NCBI GenBank assembly: GCA_000398025.1
Contig: ASKX01000004.1
Span: 1-58,394 of the forward strand
Direction of reading: 5' to 3'
From: Candidatus Paceibacter normanii SCGC AAA255-P19
GTDB taxonomy: Bacteria > Patescibacteriota > Minisyncoccia > Minisyncoccales > Paceibacteraceae
Length of the DNA: 58,394 nt
Positions 25,620 to 33,640 of the stretch are shown piece after piece; the first letter of the stretch is position 1, and each line of letters begins with the position of its first letter. The notes below the pieces were generated by a model. It was not told the DNA's origin and searched no databases. It saw only the letters and a program-made list of their open reading frames with translations. The translations under genes and the position numbers were made by a program.

Positions 25620-26024
25620 TTATTTTTTTATCAGATCAGCTAAGGTTATTGAGTTTGAAATTGAATTTAATGATTCCTGAATTTTCCCCCAAAAATTTTT
25701 AGCCAGACATTTTTTCTCTAAAGGGCACTTTATTCCTTTCTTGGTCACGCACTTAACTAAACCCCTCTCGCCTTCTAGGGACCTGATTATTTCTCCAATC
25801 TTAATTTTTTTTGGAGATTTAGCTAAAAAATAACCACCCTTGGCTCCTTTTTTGGCTTTTATCAAACCGGCTTTTTCCAACTTGGAAATGATTTTTTCCA
25901 AATAATCAAAAGAGATCCCCTCTTTTTGGGAAATTGATTTTAAGGAAGAAATCTTCTTATGGCAATTTGCCAAATAAATCATGGCTCGTAGACCGTATTG
26001 AGATTTAGTAGAAATCTTAAACAT
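25620..26024 (-). CDS. iscR: Rrf2-family transcriptional regulator (IscR-like)
   Basis: 134 residues from MFKISTKSQYGLRAM. Winged-helix domain followed by three cysteines, C92, C100 and C106, spaced as expected for an Fe-S ligand set (CVTKKGIKCPLEKKC). It probably senses cluster status and represses its own operon. The ATG is preceded by only one base and then a palindrome overlapping the predicted transcription start; that palindrome is a good operator candidate. Confidence 0.9.
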   Translation of the reverse strand: MFKISTKSQYGLRAMIYLANCHKKISSLKSISQKEGISFDYLEKIISKLEKAGLIKAKKGAKGGYFLAKSPKKIKIGEIIRSLEGERGLVKCVTKKGIKCPLEKKCLAKNFWGKIQESLNSISNSITLADLIKK

Positions 26025-26025
26025 A

Positions 26026-26050
26026 AAAACCGACAATTTTAGTCGGTTTT
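26026..26050 (-). promoter_or_regulatory. Palindromic operator or hairpin directly upstream of iscR
   Basis: AAAACCGAC (26026-26034) pairs with GTCGGTTTT (26042-26050) around a 7-nt loop. It covers the predicted +1 region and ends 1 nt before the ATG. It may be an IscR operator, a terminator of apgM, or an RNA hairpin at the start codon. Confidence 0.6.
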
Positions 26051-26079
26051 ATTTTATCTTAACTAGGCTGTCTCGTCAA
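26051..26079 (-). promoter_or_regulatory. isc operon promoter
   Basis: Minus-strand TTGACG (26074-26079), 17-nt spacer, TAAAAT (26051-26056). It overlaps the end of apgM and lies just before the palindrome. Confidence 0.7.
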
Positions 26080-27275
26080 TCCTCCCTAGCCAATTTTAAG
26101 ATTTCGGGCATTAAGTTTAATTGTTTTATTTTCCCCAGTTTTCCTTTTTGGCAGGCCTTTTCAGAAAATTCTTTAACTCCATCTGTGCCGTCTCCACATA
26201 TTAACAGAGGAATTAGTTCTTTACAGTGTCTTTTTAAGCTGCAGCAAGTAGAATGGTCGGCCGTAACCACAATTAAAACATTTTTTAAATTAGGTAAAGG
26301 TTTTAGATTTTTATCAATTTTTTCAATAAATTTCTTTTTCCCTCGAAAATCACCATCGTGACCAAAGGTATCGGTAGCTTTAATATGTAAAAATACAAAA
26401 TTATATTTTTTCAGAGCATTTCTACCTGCTGTTATTTTTCCCTCCAAATTGGTATTAGCAAAACCAGTCGCTCTTTTTACCTTAATTAAATCCATTCCCA
26501 AAATCTTGGCTACTCCCTTATAAAGCCCGCCGCCAGCAACACAGCAAGCTTTCAAACCATATCTTTGTTTAAATCCTGGAGTTTCTTTAAATTTACCGGC
26601 CCCCCTTACTAAAAGATAGTTTGCTGGCAATGATCCTTGTTTTTTTCTTTTTTTGTTTAGAGGATGCTCTTTTAAAACTTGATGAGCTTTTTCTAAAAAT
26701 TTATTTAAAACTTCAGCGGTAAATTCAGCTTCTCTTGATTTGTCTAAAGGAATAATTTTCTTTGCTTTTGCCTCTACTTTTTTAGGATCGCCCCTTGAAA
26801 TATTTGCTGACAATCCCTTACCTCTCATGATTAGTCCCGCTCTATGACCATAAGACTCTTTTATTAAAAACTTCACTCCATTAATTTTTATTCCCGATAG
26901 AGACTTTACTAAAGGTTTGATCTGTTTGATTCTTCCCGCTCTCCTGTCAATAATTTTAAGATTTGGGTCTACAGTAGCAAAATTTACCCTAAATGCTACA
27001 TCCCCTTCTTTCATCTTCATCCCTATTCCTGCCACTTCATACGGCCCTCGCATTAAAAAATAGTTCATATATCCAAACAAAGCAATATGAGCTCCAGCTG
27101 AAGTTGGATATTTATCCTGAGGGAATAAAAAAGGCAGAACTGACCCACAAACTCCTTTTTCAGCTAACTTATCTAAATTAGTAGTTTGAGCGGCCTCCAA
27201 AGGAGTTCTGTTGCCCAACTGCTTAATCGGCTTATCTCCCAATCCATCAATAATAATTAAAAGAATTTTCTTCAT
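26076..27275 (-). CDS. apgM: 2,3-bisphosphoglycerate-independent phosphoglycerate mutase, archaeal type
   Basis: 399 residues. Interconverts 3- and 2-phosphoglycerate. Alkaline-phosphatase fold of the ApgM branch: LLIIIDGLGDKP with the metal-binding Asp, the nucleophile Ser in YPTSAGAHIALFGY, and the metal ligands HIKATDTFGHDGD and TADHSTCCSLKRH. Bacterial GpmI is longer and differs in these motifs. Its ATG overlaps the enolase stop by 4 nt, so eno-apgM is a lower-glycolysis operon. Confidence 0.92.
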   Translation of the reverse strand: MKKILLIIIDGLGDKPIKQLGNRTPLEAAQTTNLDKLAEKGVCGSVLPFLFPQDKYPTSAGAHIALFGYMNYFLMRGPYEVAGIGMKMKEGDVAFRVNFATVDPNLKIIDRRAGRIKQIKPLVKSLSGIKINGVKFLIKESYGHRAGLIMRGKGLSANISRGDPKKVEAKAKKIIPLDKSREAEFTAEVLNKFLEKAHQVLKEHPLNKKRKKQGSLPANYLLVRGAGKFKETPGFKQRYGLKACCVAGGGLYKGVAKILGMDLIKVKRATGFANTNLEGKITAGRNALKKYNFVFLHIKATDTFGHDGDFRGKKKFIEKIDKNLKPLPNLKNVLIVVTADHSTCCSLKRHCKELIPLLICGDGTDGVKEFSEKACQKGKLGKIKQLNLMPEILKLARED

Positions 27276-28516
27276 CTTAATTTTTCCTCGACCTTCAACA
27301 ATCTATTATATTTTGCCATTCTTTCTGGCTTAGTGGGACCGCCAGCCATTATAAAACCTGTTCCTAGCCCTATGGCTAAATCAGCGATAAAATCATCTTT
27401 CGTTTCCCCTCCTCGATGTTTAACAAAAACCTTCCATTTCTTTTTTGTAGCATATTTGGCAGCAGTAATGGTTTCAGTAACTGTCCCTACCTGATTTGGT
27501 TTTAAAATTAAACCGTTGCAAGCCTTTTTCTTCATGGCCTCTTTTATTCTCTGAAGATTGGTCACCAAAAGATCATCCCCAATAATAGTGACCTTCTTGC
27601 CAATTTTCTTTGTAATTTCCTGAAAACCCTGCCAATCTTCCTGAGAGAAAGGGTCTTCCAGAGCTACTATTGGGTAATTTTTACAAAGTTCCAGATAAAA
27701 ATTCAAAAGTTCTCCCTCACTCAATCTCTTTTTCTCAAGACTATATTTCCCTTTCTTGAAGAAAGTAGAAGCAGCAGCATCAATAATGATATTTATTTTA
27801 TTTCCTCCAGTTTCCACTAATAAATCTAAAACTTCCTTAGTTTTTTTGATTGGCGGAGTAAAAGCTCCTTCCATACCCAATTTGGTTGCTCCTTTTCCGT
27901 ATCTTTTTTTTAAAACTTGGCCTAGTTTTTTGTAAACATTACCCGCTGTTTTAAATTTTTCTTTAAAAGATCTAGCTGGGAAATAAGCCATAAATTCCTG
28001 GAAGGTCAAAGAAGCTGAGGCTTCTTCTCCACCCTTCACTGTAGCTCGGGTATCAAAATCTCCTTTGCTATGGAGTCCGCCTTCAATAAATAAAATACAG
28101 GGCGCTGGAAGCAATGGTTTGGTTCCGGCAATTTTTGAAATCCATTTCCATAAAGGCAGATTATTTGCTCTGGCTCCCGCCCGACAAGCTGCCAGAGAAA
28201 CCCCTAAAATGGCGTTGGCTCCCAATTTAGACTTATTTTTAGTTCCATCCAGTTTTCGCATTAACTCATCTATCTTTATCTGCTGAGTTACGTCTTTACC
28301 TTTTAATTTGGGGGCAATAATTTTATTAACATTATTTATAGCTTGCTTTAATGGCAAAGCTACAGCTTCGTATTTTCCCTTAGAGGCGCCGGAAGGAACC
28401 GAAGCCAAAAATTTACCAAGGTTAGTGGTAAGCTCTACTTCAACTGTAGGCTTCCCTCTAGACTCTAAGATTTTCCTGGCTTTAATGTTTCTGATCTTAG
28501 AATTATTTCTCTTCAT
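27272..28516 (-). CDS. eno: Enolase with a repeat-derived insertion and an altered active site
   Basis: 414 residues from MKRNNSKIRN (a start at 28531 is also possible). Dehydrates 2-phosphoglycerate to PEP. Retained residues include H149 (GGLH), E174 (QEFM), the Glu of LGMEGAF, metal ligands in IIDAAAS, ALEDPFS and IGDDLLVTN, and the base Lys in LILKPNQVGT. Two changes stand out. Residues 151-170 are an insertion encoded by a copy of the hairpin repeat, between GGLH and TFQEFM. The usual lysine of GQIKTGAP is Met390 (GFIMAGGP), and SHRSGE reads KHRGGE. It overlaps the upstream membrane gene by 14 nt. Confidence 0.9.
   Translation of the reverse strand: MKRNNSKIRNIKARKILESRGKPTVEVELTTNLGKFLASVPSGASKGKYEAVALPLKQAINNVNKIIAPKLKGKDVTQQIKIDELMRKLDGTKNKSKLGANAILGVSLAACRAGARANNLPLWKWISKIAGTKPLLPAPCILFIEGGLHSKGDFDTRATVKGGEEASASLTFQEFMAYFPARSFKEKFKTAGNVYKKLGQVLKKRYGKGATKLGMEGAFTPPIKKTKEVLDLLVETGGNKINIIIDAAASTFFKKGKYSLEKKRLSEGELLNFYLELCKNYPIVALEDPFSQEDWQGFQEITKKIGKKVTIIGDDLLVTNLQRIKEAMKKKACNGLILKPNQVGTVTETITAAKYATKKKWKVFVKHRGGETKDDFIADLAIGLGTGFIMAGGPTKPERMAKYNRLLKVEEKLR
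28004..28050 (-). repeat. Bipartite hairpin repeat copy 9, in frame inside eno
   Basis: Minus-strand reading: CCCGAGCTACA, linker GTGAAGGGTGGA, stem 2 GAAGAAGC-CTCA-GCTTCTTT (7 bp paired), tail GACC. The linker and second stem closely match copy 7. It encodes about 16-20 extra residues in a conserved loop. Confidence 0.7.
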
Positions 28517-29225
28517 AGATTTTTGTAACATAAGTGGGCGAGGGAGGTTTTTGAGTAAGTAAAATTACTACAAAAACCACAACGCTTAATACTCCCATAG
28601 CAATATCACTGCCTACTGCTCCCAGTTTTAAAATATTTTCAAGAAAGAAGTCGAGAATGCCAATCAAAATCCCAAAAACAAGTACTAGTCCTATTCCAAA
28701 AGTTCTCATCTTCAAAGAATAATCTTTAGTAGCTTTGCTTTGTTGAACAAGAACAACTAACAATGGTAGGAAAGTAATCAAAAGTAGAAAAAATCTAAAG
28801 ACGTCAGCTAGGGGTTGAACATCCCAATTTATTCCTCCGGTTGACTCAAGATAAGGGTTAAAAGGAATAATGGCAGTTAGGATTATGGATGCCAACCCCA
28901 CAAGGAAAATTGAAACAGCTCCTATCCAAGGAGAGATTTGAGGAAATTTTAGATAAACTATTAAGTAACCAATGGCGGTAAAAGCGAAGGCTTGAGTAAG
29001 GGCGGCTAGAATAACAGTGAACTTTAAAACTAGAACATTGCTAGCAAAGAACAAACCAGCGATGGCAGTAATTAGCATAAAAAAAGCGAAGGGAGCAGTG
29101 AGGAAAAGGAAAAGTTTAGAGACAGTAGTCTTTTCTCTCTGCCAATACTGAAAAAACCTAAAAGTTAACAATCCAATTGCAAAAAATCCAAGTAAATAGG
29201 CAAGTCCGGTATAAGAAAAGGTCAT
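28503..29225 (-). CDS. Seven-helix membrane protein of unknown function
   Basis: 240 residues with about seven hydrophobic helices (starting near residues 7, 38, 62, 95, 135, 172 and 205). The layout recalls the 7TM sensor modules found in front of some histidine kinases, but no signalling domain is attached. I do not recognise a family. It overlaps the start of eno by about 14 nt and so heads the eno-apgM operon. Confidence 0.65.
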   Translation of the reverse strand: MTFSYTGLAYLLGFFAIGLLTFRFFQYWQREKTTVSKLFLFLTAPFAFFMLITAIAGLFFASNVLVLKFTVILAALTQAFAFTAIGYLIVYLKFPQISPWIGAVSIFLVGLASIILTAIIPFNPYLESTGGINWDVQPLADVFRFFLLLITFLPLLVVLVQQSKATKDYSLKMRTFGIGLVLVFGILIGILDFFLENILKLGAVGSDIAMGVLSVVVFVVILLTQKPPSPTYVTKIYEEK

Positions 29226-29240
29226 ATTCTATGGTTTTTG

Positions 29241-29286
29241 GAGCGAAGAGATAAATCTCTTCTTTATCCTTCGCTTTGCTTGGATA
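29241..29286 (-). repeat. Bipartite hairpin repeat copy 10, containing the trxB stop
   Basis: Minus-strand reading: CCAAGCAAAGC, linker GAAGGATAAA, stem 2 GAAGAGAT-TT-ATCTCTTC (29245-29262, 8 bp, perfect), tail GCTCC. It supplies the last codons (SKQSEG) and the TAA of trxB. Confidence 0.75.
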
Positions 29287-30190
29287 GATAATTAGAAACG
29301 GAAAGGGCGGCAATCGTCCCTTGACCGGCCGCAATGACGATTTGTTTGTAGGGAATGATAGTTACGTCACCGGCAGCAAAAAGGCCGGGGGTTTTTGTTT
29401 GGCAGGTTTCCAGACTAATTTTAATTTCATCTCTTTTGTTAAAACCTACTAACCCCTTAACAAATGAGGTGGCTGGCTGGGAGCCAATTTCAACAAATAT
29501 ACCCTCTACTGACAAAGTGATATTATTTTTTCTTTTTTTGTCTTGATAAACTATTGAATTAACAAAATTTTTACCTTTAACTTCTTTCAAAACAACATCG
29601 GTAATTATCTCAATCTTACCCGTCTTTTTAGCTATTTCTTGATTTCTTTGATCTGCTCTAACTTTCGATCCCCGCTCTAAAACGTAAATCTTTTTTGACC
29701 ATTTGCTCAGAGCAATAGCTGCCTCAAACCCCGAGTTTCCGCCGCCAACCACAGCCACTTTTTTGCCAGCGAATAAGGGAGCGTCGCAAGCCGTACAATA
29801 AGAAACTCCTTTGCCTATAAATTTTTTCTCACCCGGGAGCTCCAAAGGTCGGGGGTCAGCCCCTGAAGCAATGATTACTGCTTTTGCTTGAATTGTTTTT
29901 TTGTTTTTGGTGAAAATTGAAAAAGTTTGGCCGGTTTTTTTAATTCTAACTACTGCATCTTGAAGAATCTCAACTGGAAATTTTTTCAGGTGAGCGGCGA
30001 ATTTATTAATCAGCTCAAAACCAGAAATTTCCCCAAAACCTGGATAATTCTCAATAGCCACTGCTTTTCTGGCCATTTGACCGCCAAAATCTTTAGTAAT
30101 CAACAGAGTGTTAAGTTTTTGGCGAGCGGCATAAATACCAGCTGCCATACCAGCTGGCCCCCCACCAACAATTATTAAGTCGTAAATCAT
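29264..30190 (-). CDS. trxB: Thioredoxin reductase
   Basis: 308 residues. NADPH-dependent flavoprotein: N-terminal FAD motif IVGGGPAGMAAGIYAAR, redox centre C132-T-A-C135 (SYCTACDAPLF), NADPH motif VVGGGNSGFEAA, and the C-terminal FAD motif GLFAAGDVT. It should supply electrons to the thioredoxin, glutaredoxin and DsbD-like proteins encoded at 19-23 kb. Its 3' end is formed by repeat sequence. It follows nnrD by 3 nt. Confidence 0.94.
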   Translation of the reverse strand: MIYDLIIVGGGPAGMAAGIYAARQKLNTLLITKDFGGQMARKAVAIENYPGFGEISGFELINKFAAHLKKFPVEILQDAVVRIKKTGQTFSIFTKNKKTIQAKAVIIASGADPRPLELPGEKKFIGKGVSYCTACDAPLFAGKKVAVVGGGNSGFEAAIALSKWSKKIYVLERGSKVRADQRNQEIAKKTGKIEIITDVVLKEVKGKNFVNSIVYQDKKRKNNITLSVEGIFVEIGSQPATSFVKGLVGFNKRDEIKISLETCQTKTPGLFAAGDVTIIPYKQIVIAAGQGTIAALSVSNYLSKQSEG

Positions 30191-30193
30191 ATA

Positions 30194-31057
30194 TTAATGT
30201 AACACGTCGGGAATGGCTTCAATTAAATCAGTAGCTAGTAATCCATCTTTCTTTTTTTGAGCCACTATCTCTCCAGCTTTACCGTTAATATAGGCAGCTG
30301 CTTGGGCAGCTTCAAATGGTTCCACTCCTTGAGCTAAAAGGCTCCCGCAGATTCCAGCTAAGGTGTCACCTGTTCCTCCCTTACTCATGTAGGGAGAACC
30401 GGTTTTATTCAGAGCAACTTCTTTGCCGTCGGAAATTATATCAGTTTTTCCTTTCAGTAAAATGGTGGTTTGGAGACGATTAGCTTCTGCCTGAACCTGT
30501 TTTATTTTCTCTTCTTCCGGCAATTGATGAATTTCTTTGCCGGTCAAGATGAAAAATTCATAAGTGTGAGGGGTAATTAGAAATTTTTTGCCAAAAATAA
30601 TGTCTGGATTTTTCGCCAAGGCGTGAATGGCATCAGCGTCAATCACTACTGGCACTGAAACTTCAGAAAGGTATTCTAGAATTGCCTCCTGTACTTCTTC
30701 TGAGCGTCCCATGCCGCCACCAATGACTACCGCCGCCTTCCCTCTGGCTACGGCTTTAGCTGATTCGGTCATTGAAATTAAAGTGGCTAGGTTCTCTTTT
30801 TCCAACCGATTTCCTTCTAAGGGGTAAGCGGCCAAATTAGGAGAAAATGAAGAAATGATATCAGCTGCCCTTTTGGGAGCAATTACTCTAACCATATCTA
30901 CTCCGGACCGAAAAGCAGCCATAGCTGAAAGAGCTGGCGAGCCAGAATAAAACTCTGAACCGCCAATTACTAACAGAAGCCCGAAGTCGTATTTTTTAAC
31001 ATCGGCCGGGCGGGATTTATAGATGTTTTTTAAAATGGTTTTGGTTACTTGGATCAT
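30194..31057 (-). CDS. nnrD: ADP-dependent (S)-NAD(P)H-hydrate dehydratase
   Basis: 287 residues, the C-terminal half of bacterial YjeF. Repairs hydrated NAD(P)H. Ribokinase-like fold with LLVIGGSEFYSGSPALSA, VVIGGGMGRSEE, LITPHTYEF and the catalytic-loop SKGGTGDTLAGICGSLLAQG. No epimerase (NnrE) domain is fused. It lies just upstream of trxB and is divergent from pyrH. Confidence 0.9.
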   Translation of the reverse strand: MIQVTKTILKNIYKSRPADVKKYDFGLLLVIGGSEFYSGSPALSAMAAFRSGVDMVRVIAPKRAADIISSFSPNLAAYPLEGNRLEKENLATLISMTESAKAVARGKAAVVIGGGMGRSEEVQEAILEYLSEVSVPVVIDADAIHALAKNPDIIFGKKFLITPHTYEFFILTGKEIHQLPEEEKIKQVQAEANRLQTTILLKGKTDIISDGKEVALNKTGSPYMSKGGTGDTLAGICGSLLAQGVEPFEAAQAAAYINGKAGEIVAQKKKDGLLATDLIEAIPDVLH

Positions 31058-31064
31058 GTATCAA

Positions 31065-31115
31065 GCTTTCATTTGTGAAAGCGCAGATGAAGAAGAGAAC
31101 GCAGTTCTCTTCGCC
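31065..31115 (+). repeat. Bipartite hairpin repeat copy 11
   Basis: Stem 1 GCTTTCA-TTTG-TGAAAGC (31065-31082), linker GCAGATGAA, stem 2 GAAGAGAAC-GCA-GTTCTCTTC (31092-31112, 9 bp, perfect). It lies in the divergent gap between nnrD and pyrH. Confidence 0.85.
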
Positions 31116-31199
31116 TTTTAATTGGTTTTTAAAGATAACCTTTACTTTATTCTAACAAAAATTTTCAAAATAAATAAGAGCAGGCTAGCCCACCTTTAT

Positions 31200-31228
31200 T
31201 TGTAACGCAACTTAATTAATGTTAGAAT
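31200..31228 (+). promoter_or_regulatory. pyrH promoter
   Basis: TTGTAA (31200-31205), 17-nt spacer, TAGAAT (31223-31228). It lies beyond the first possible ATG (31219) and so favours the start at 31246, with a leader of about 11 nt. Confidence 0.6.
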
Positions 31229-31245
31229 ATTACTTGAAAAGTCAA

Positions 31246-31938
31246 ATGAAAAATCCAAAAACAATTATTATCGCCCTGGGGGGTTCTGTAATTTGTCCTC
31301 AATCGGGAAAAATTAATGTTAGCTTTTTAAAAAAATTTAAAAAGCTGATTTTAAAATATCTTAAGGGGGGCCACCGTTTTATCATTGTGGCTGGCGGCGG
31401 AAAGGTTTGTCGGGTTTATCAAAAGGCAGCCGCTGAAATTGTTAAACTACCCCAAGAAGATATGGATTGGTTGGGAATTCATACCACCAGATTAAATGCC
31501 CATTTATTAAGAACAATTTTCCGCCAAGAAGCTTATCCGGTACTTTTAGATGATCCCCACAAGCCCATAAAAAACAATTGGAAAATCTTGATTGCCGCTG
31601 GCTGGCGGCCGGGCTGGTCTACAGATTATATTGCCGTTTTGTTAGCTAAAAGGTTTAACCTAAAAGAAATTGTTGACGCCGGAAACATTCCCTTTGTCTA
31701 CAGTAAGGATTTCTTAAAATATAAAAATGCTGTGGCTATAAAGAAAATCTCTTGGAAAGATTACCGAAAATTAATCAGCGCCAGCTGGAGTCCTGGTTTG
31801 TCTGTTCCCATTGATCCCGTAGCAGCTTCCCTTGCTCAAAAATTAAAACTCCGCGCCTTAATCATTAAAGGAACGGAGCTTGGCAATTTTGATAAATTAT
31901 TAGGAGGTCAAAAATTTAGAGGAACGATTATTTACTGA
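31246..31938 (+). CDS. pyrH: UMP kinase, archaeal type
   Basis: 230 residues from MKNPKTIIIALGGSV. Amino-acid-kinase fold: IIALGGSVICP and FIIVAGGGKVCRVY at the N-terminus, GWRPGWSTDYIAVLLAKRF in the middle, and the C-terminal LIIKGTELGNFDKLL. This pattern matches the short archaeal/spirochaete-type UMP kinases. The related isopentenyl phosphate kinases are the main alternative. The start is set by the promoter just upstream. Its stop overlaps that of the convergent ftsZ by 7 nt. Confidence 0.8.
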   Translation: MKNPKTIIIALGGSVICPQSGKINVSFLKKFKKLILKYLKGGHRFIIVAGGGKVCRVYQKAAAEIVKLPQEDMDWLGIHTTRLNAHLLRTIFRQEAYPVLLDDPHKPIKNNWKILIAAGWRPGWSTDYIAVLLAKRFNLKEIVDAGNIPFVYSKDFLKYKNAVAIKKISWKDYRKLISASWSPGLSVPIDPVAASLAQKLKLRALIIKGTELGNFDKLLGGQKFRGTIIY

Positions 31939-33218
31939 GTTTTAAAAAACTTTTTTCGGCGCAAAAAAGCCGGACTCTCCCAAAATTTCTCCTTAGCTAA
32001 CATCTCTTTTTCTTCTTCTTCGGCCTCTTTTTTGATTTGCAGGCCATTTTTTCTAACCCTCTCTTCACTAGAGGTAACAACTTCTGGTAATTTTTTAGAA
32101 GTTTCCATTTCCTTTTTCTTTTTTTTGGGTTTAGTTTTTATCTTTTTTTCTGGTTCGGGAGGCGGCGGAAGAATCTTTTTCTTTTTTCTTCGCTTCTTTT
32201 TTTGGGATTTTTCTGAAAAAATCTTTATTCCGCAACCAGTAGCCAAGACGGTAGTTTTAATTTTATCTTGGTATTTTTTGTCTTGGGAAATACCAAAAAT
32301 AATTTTTGCTTCTTTGTTCACCAGTTCGGAAATACTTTTGGAAATCTGATTGACTTCGTTTAGGCTAATTTCTTTTTCTCCGGTGATGTTAAACAAAACC
32401 CCTTTAGCTCCCCGAATGGTATAAGGATAAAGGGGTGAATTTAGTGCTTTTTCAATTGCTTCTTGGGACGATTTTTCACTTCTAGGAACCACCACCGTGT
32501 TTAAATAAGCTAATCTTCCTCGGCCTTCAAAAATTGTTTTTAGATCAGCAAAATCAATATTAATTAAGCCTGGCTCATAAATAGTTTCAATCAACCCGGC
32601 TAAACTTTCAGTTAAATTTCTATTAATAGCTGAAAGGGCTTGTTTCAAAGGGGTCGACTTATCAATAATTTGGAAAATTCTTTCATTAGGGATAATAGAA
32701 AGAGCATTCAAGCTAGGTTTTATGCTTTCTAAAGCATTTTTAGCAATCTCCATTTTCTTTTCTCCTTCAAACTTAAAAGGTAAAGTGAAGATGCCATAAG
32801 TAAGATTACCTAAAGACTTAGAGATTTTAGCGAATACCGGCGCAGCTCCTGAACCCACTCCACCGCCCAGTGAAACCACTAAAATGCACAGATCCTGACC
32901 TTCTAAAAGTTTTTGTATTTTTTCTTTTTCATTTTGGGCAGCTTCTCTTCCCAAGTCAGCATTCATTCCAGTGCCCAAGCCACGAGTTAACCCTTGGCCA
33001 AATTGAAAACGAATAGTTTTCCGGCTAGCTGCCTTTAAGGCCTGGCGGTCGGTATTGGCCACTACAAATGAGGCTTGGGTTACCCTGGAAGCGATTTCCG
33101 AAACAATTGAACTTCCCCCTCCGCCAATCCCAATCACCCTGATTTTGGTTCTTTTAACCCGTTCTTCCTCTTCTTTCTCTGAGGGCTTTTTAGCTACTTT
33201 TTGAGGTTTCCGAGGCAT
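31932..33218 (-). CDS. ftsZ: Cell division protein FtsZ, divergent
   Basis: 428 residues. GTPase that forms the division ring. VIGIGGGGSSIV near residue 28, ANTDRQAL, GLTRGLGTGMNADLGREAA, and the T7 loop NIDFADLKTIFEGRG all fit FtsZ. The tubulin signature, normally GGGTGTGAAP, reads GGGVGSGAAP (residues 118-127). A Lys/Glu-rich linker of about 90 residues leads to WESPAFLRRKKFF, matching the conserved C-terminal peptide that binds FtsA or other partners. It follows a DUF3467 gene by about 20 nt. Confidence 0.93.
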   Translation of the reverse strand: MPRKPQKVAKKPSEKEEEERVKRTKIRVIGIGGGGSSIVSEIASRVTQASFVVANTDRQALKAASRKTIRFQFGQGLTRGLGTGMNADLGREAAQNEKEKIQKLLEGQDLCILVVSLGGGVGSGAAPVFAKISKSLGNLTYGIFTLPFKFEGEKKMEIAKNALESIKPSLNALSIIPNERIFQIIDKSTPLKQALSAINRNLTESLAGLIETIYEPGLINIDFADLKTIFEGRGRLAYLNTVVVPRSEKSSQEAIEKALNSPLYPYTIRGAKGVLFNITGEKEISLNEVNQISKSISELVNKEAKIIFGISQDKKYQDKIKTTVLATGCGIKIFSEKSQKKKRRKKKKILPPPPEPEKKIKTKPKKKKKEMETSKKLPEVVTSSEERVRKNGLQIKKEAEEEEKEMLAKEKFWESPAFLRRKKFFKTQ

Positions 33219-33239
33219 TATCTTAGTATAAGGCTATTT

Positions 33240-33530
33240 TTAGTTTTTTTCAACCTGAAACCCTAAAGAACTCCCGGGAGCTTCTGCCTCCTCAATCTTG
33301 CCAAATTTCTCTTCGTATTTCCCAACATTTTCCTCCAAGGCCCTTAACATTCTTTTTAGGTGGCCAGGGCTCATAATCACCCTGGAAGCCAAGATTCCTT
33401 CAGGGGGAGCAGTTAAGAAAAAGTCTAAGACAAATTCTTCTTTGGTATGAAGAATCTGCATTAGATTAGAATAAACCCCTTTCAAATCCTCATCTTTAAT
33501 TTTAATTTTAATTTCTCTTTGTTCTGCCAT
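33240..33530 (-). CDS. DUF3467 family protein
   Basis: 96 residues. Matches the DUF3467 pattern, including GVYSNLMQILHTKEEFVLDF, SRVIMSPGHLKRML and KYEEKFGKI. Function is unknown. Its place between tRNA-Gln/ftsX and ftsZ in the same direction makes a division-linked role possible. A TATAAT box lies 5 nt before the ATG, but its -35 is poor. Confidence 0.85.
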   Translation of the reverse strand: MAEQREIKIKIKDEDLKGVYSNLMQILHTKEEFVLDFFLTAPPEGILASRVIMSPGHLKRMLRALEENVGKYEEKFGKIEEAEAPGSSLGFQVEKN

Positions 33531-33565
33531 AATTAATTATAAATTATTTTTAAAAAAGACCTTTG

Positions 33566-33636
33566 CTCCGGGGCTACGATTCGAACGTAGATTACGAGGG
33601 CCAGAACCTCGCGGCCTACCGTTAGCCGACCCCGGA
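33566..33636 (-). tRNA. tRNA-Gln(CTG)
   Basis: Acceptor TCCGGGG/CCCCGGA, anticodon stem CGAGG/CCTCG with loop TTCTGGC (anticodon CTG), T-loop TTCGAAT, discriminator G. CCA is not encoded. It lies between DUF3467 and ftsX. Confidence 0.93.
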
Positions 33637-33640
33637 ATAA

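Noticed and set aside
31219..31245. Longer pyrH starting at 31219
   Set aside because: The predicted -10 box lies downstream of that ATG, and the family motif starts right after the ATG at 31246.
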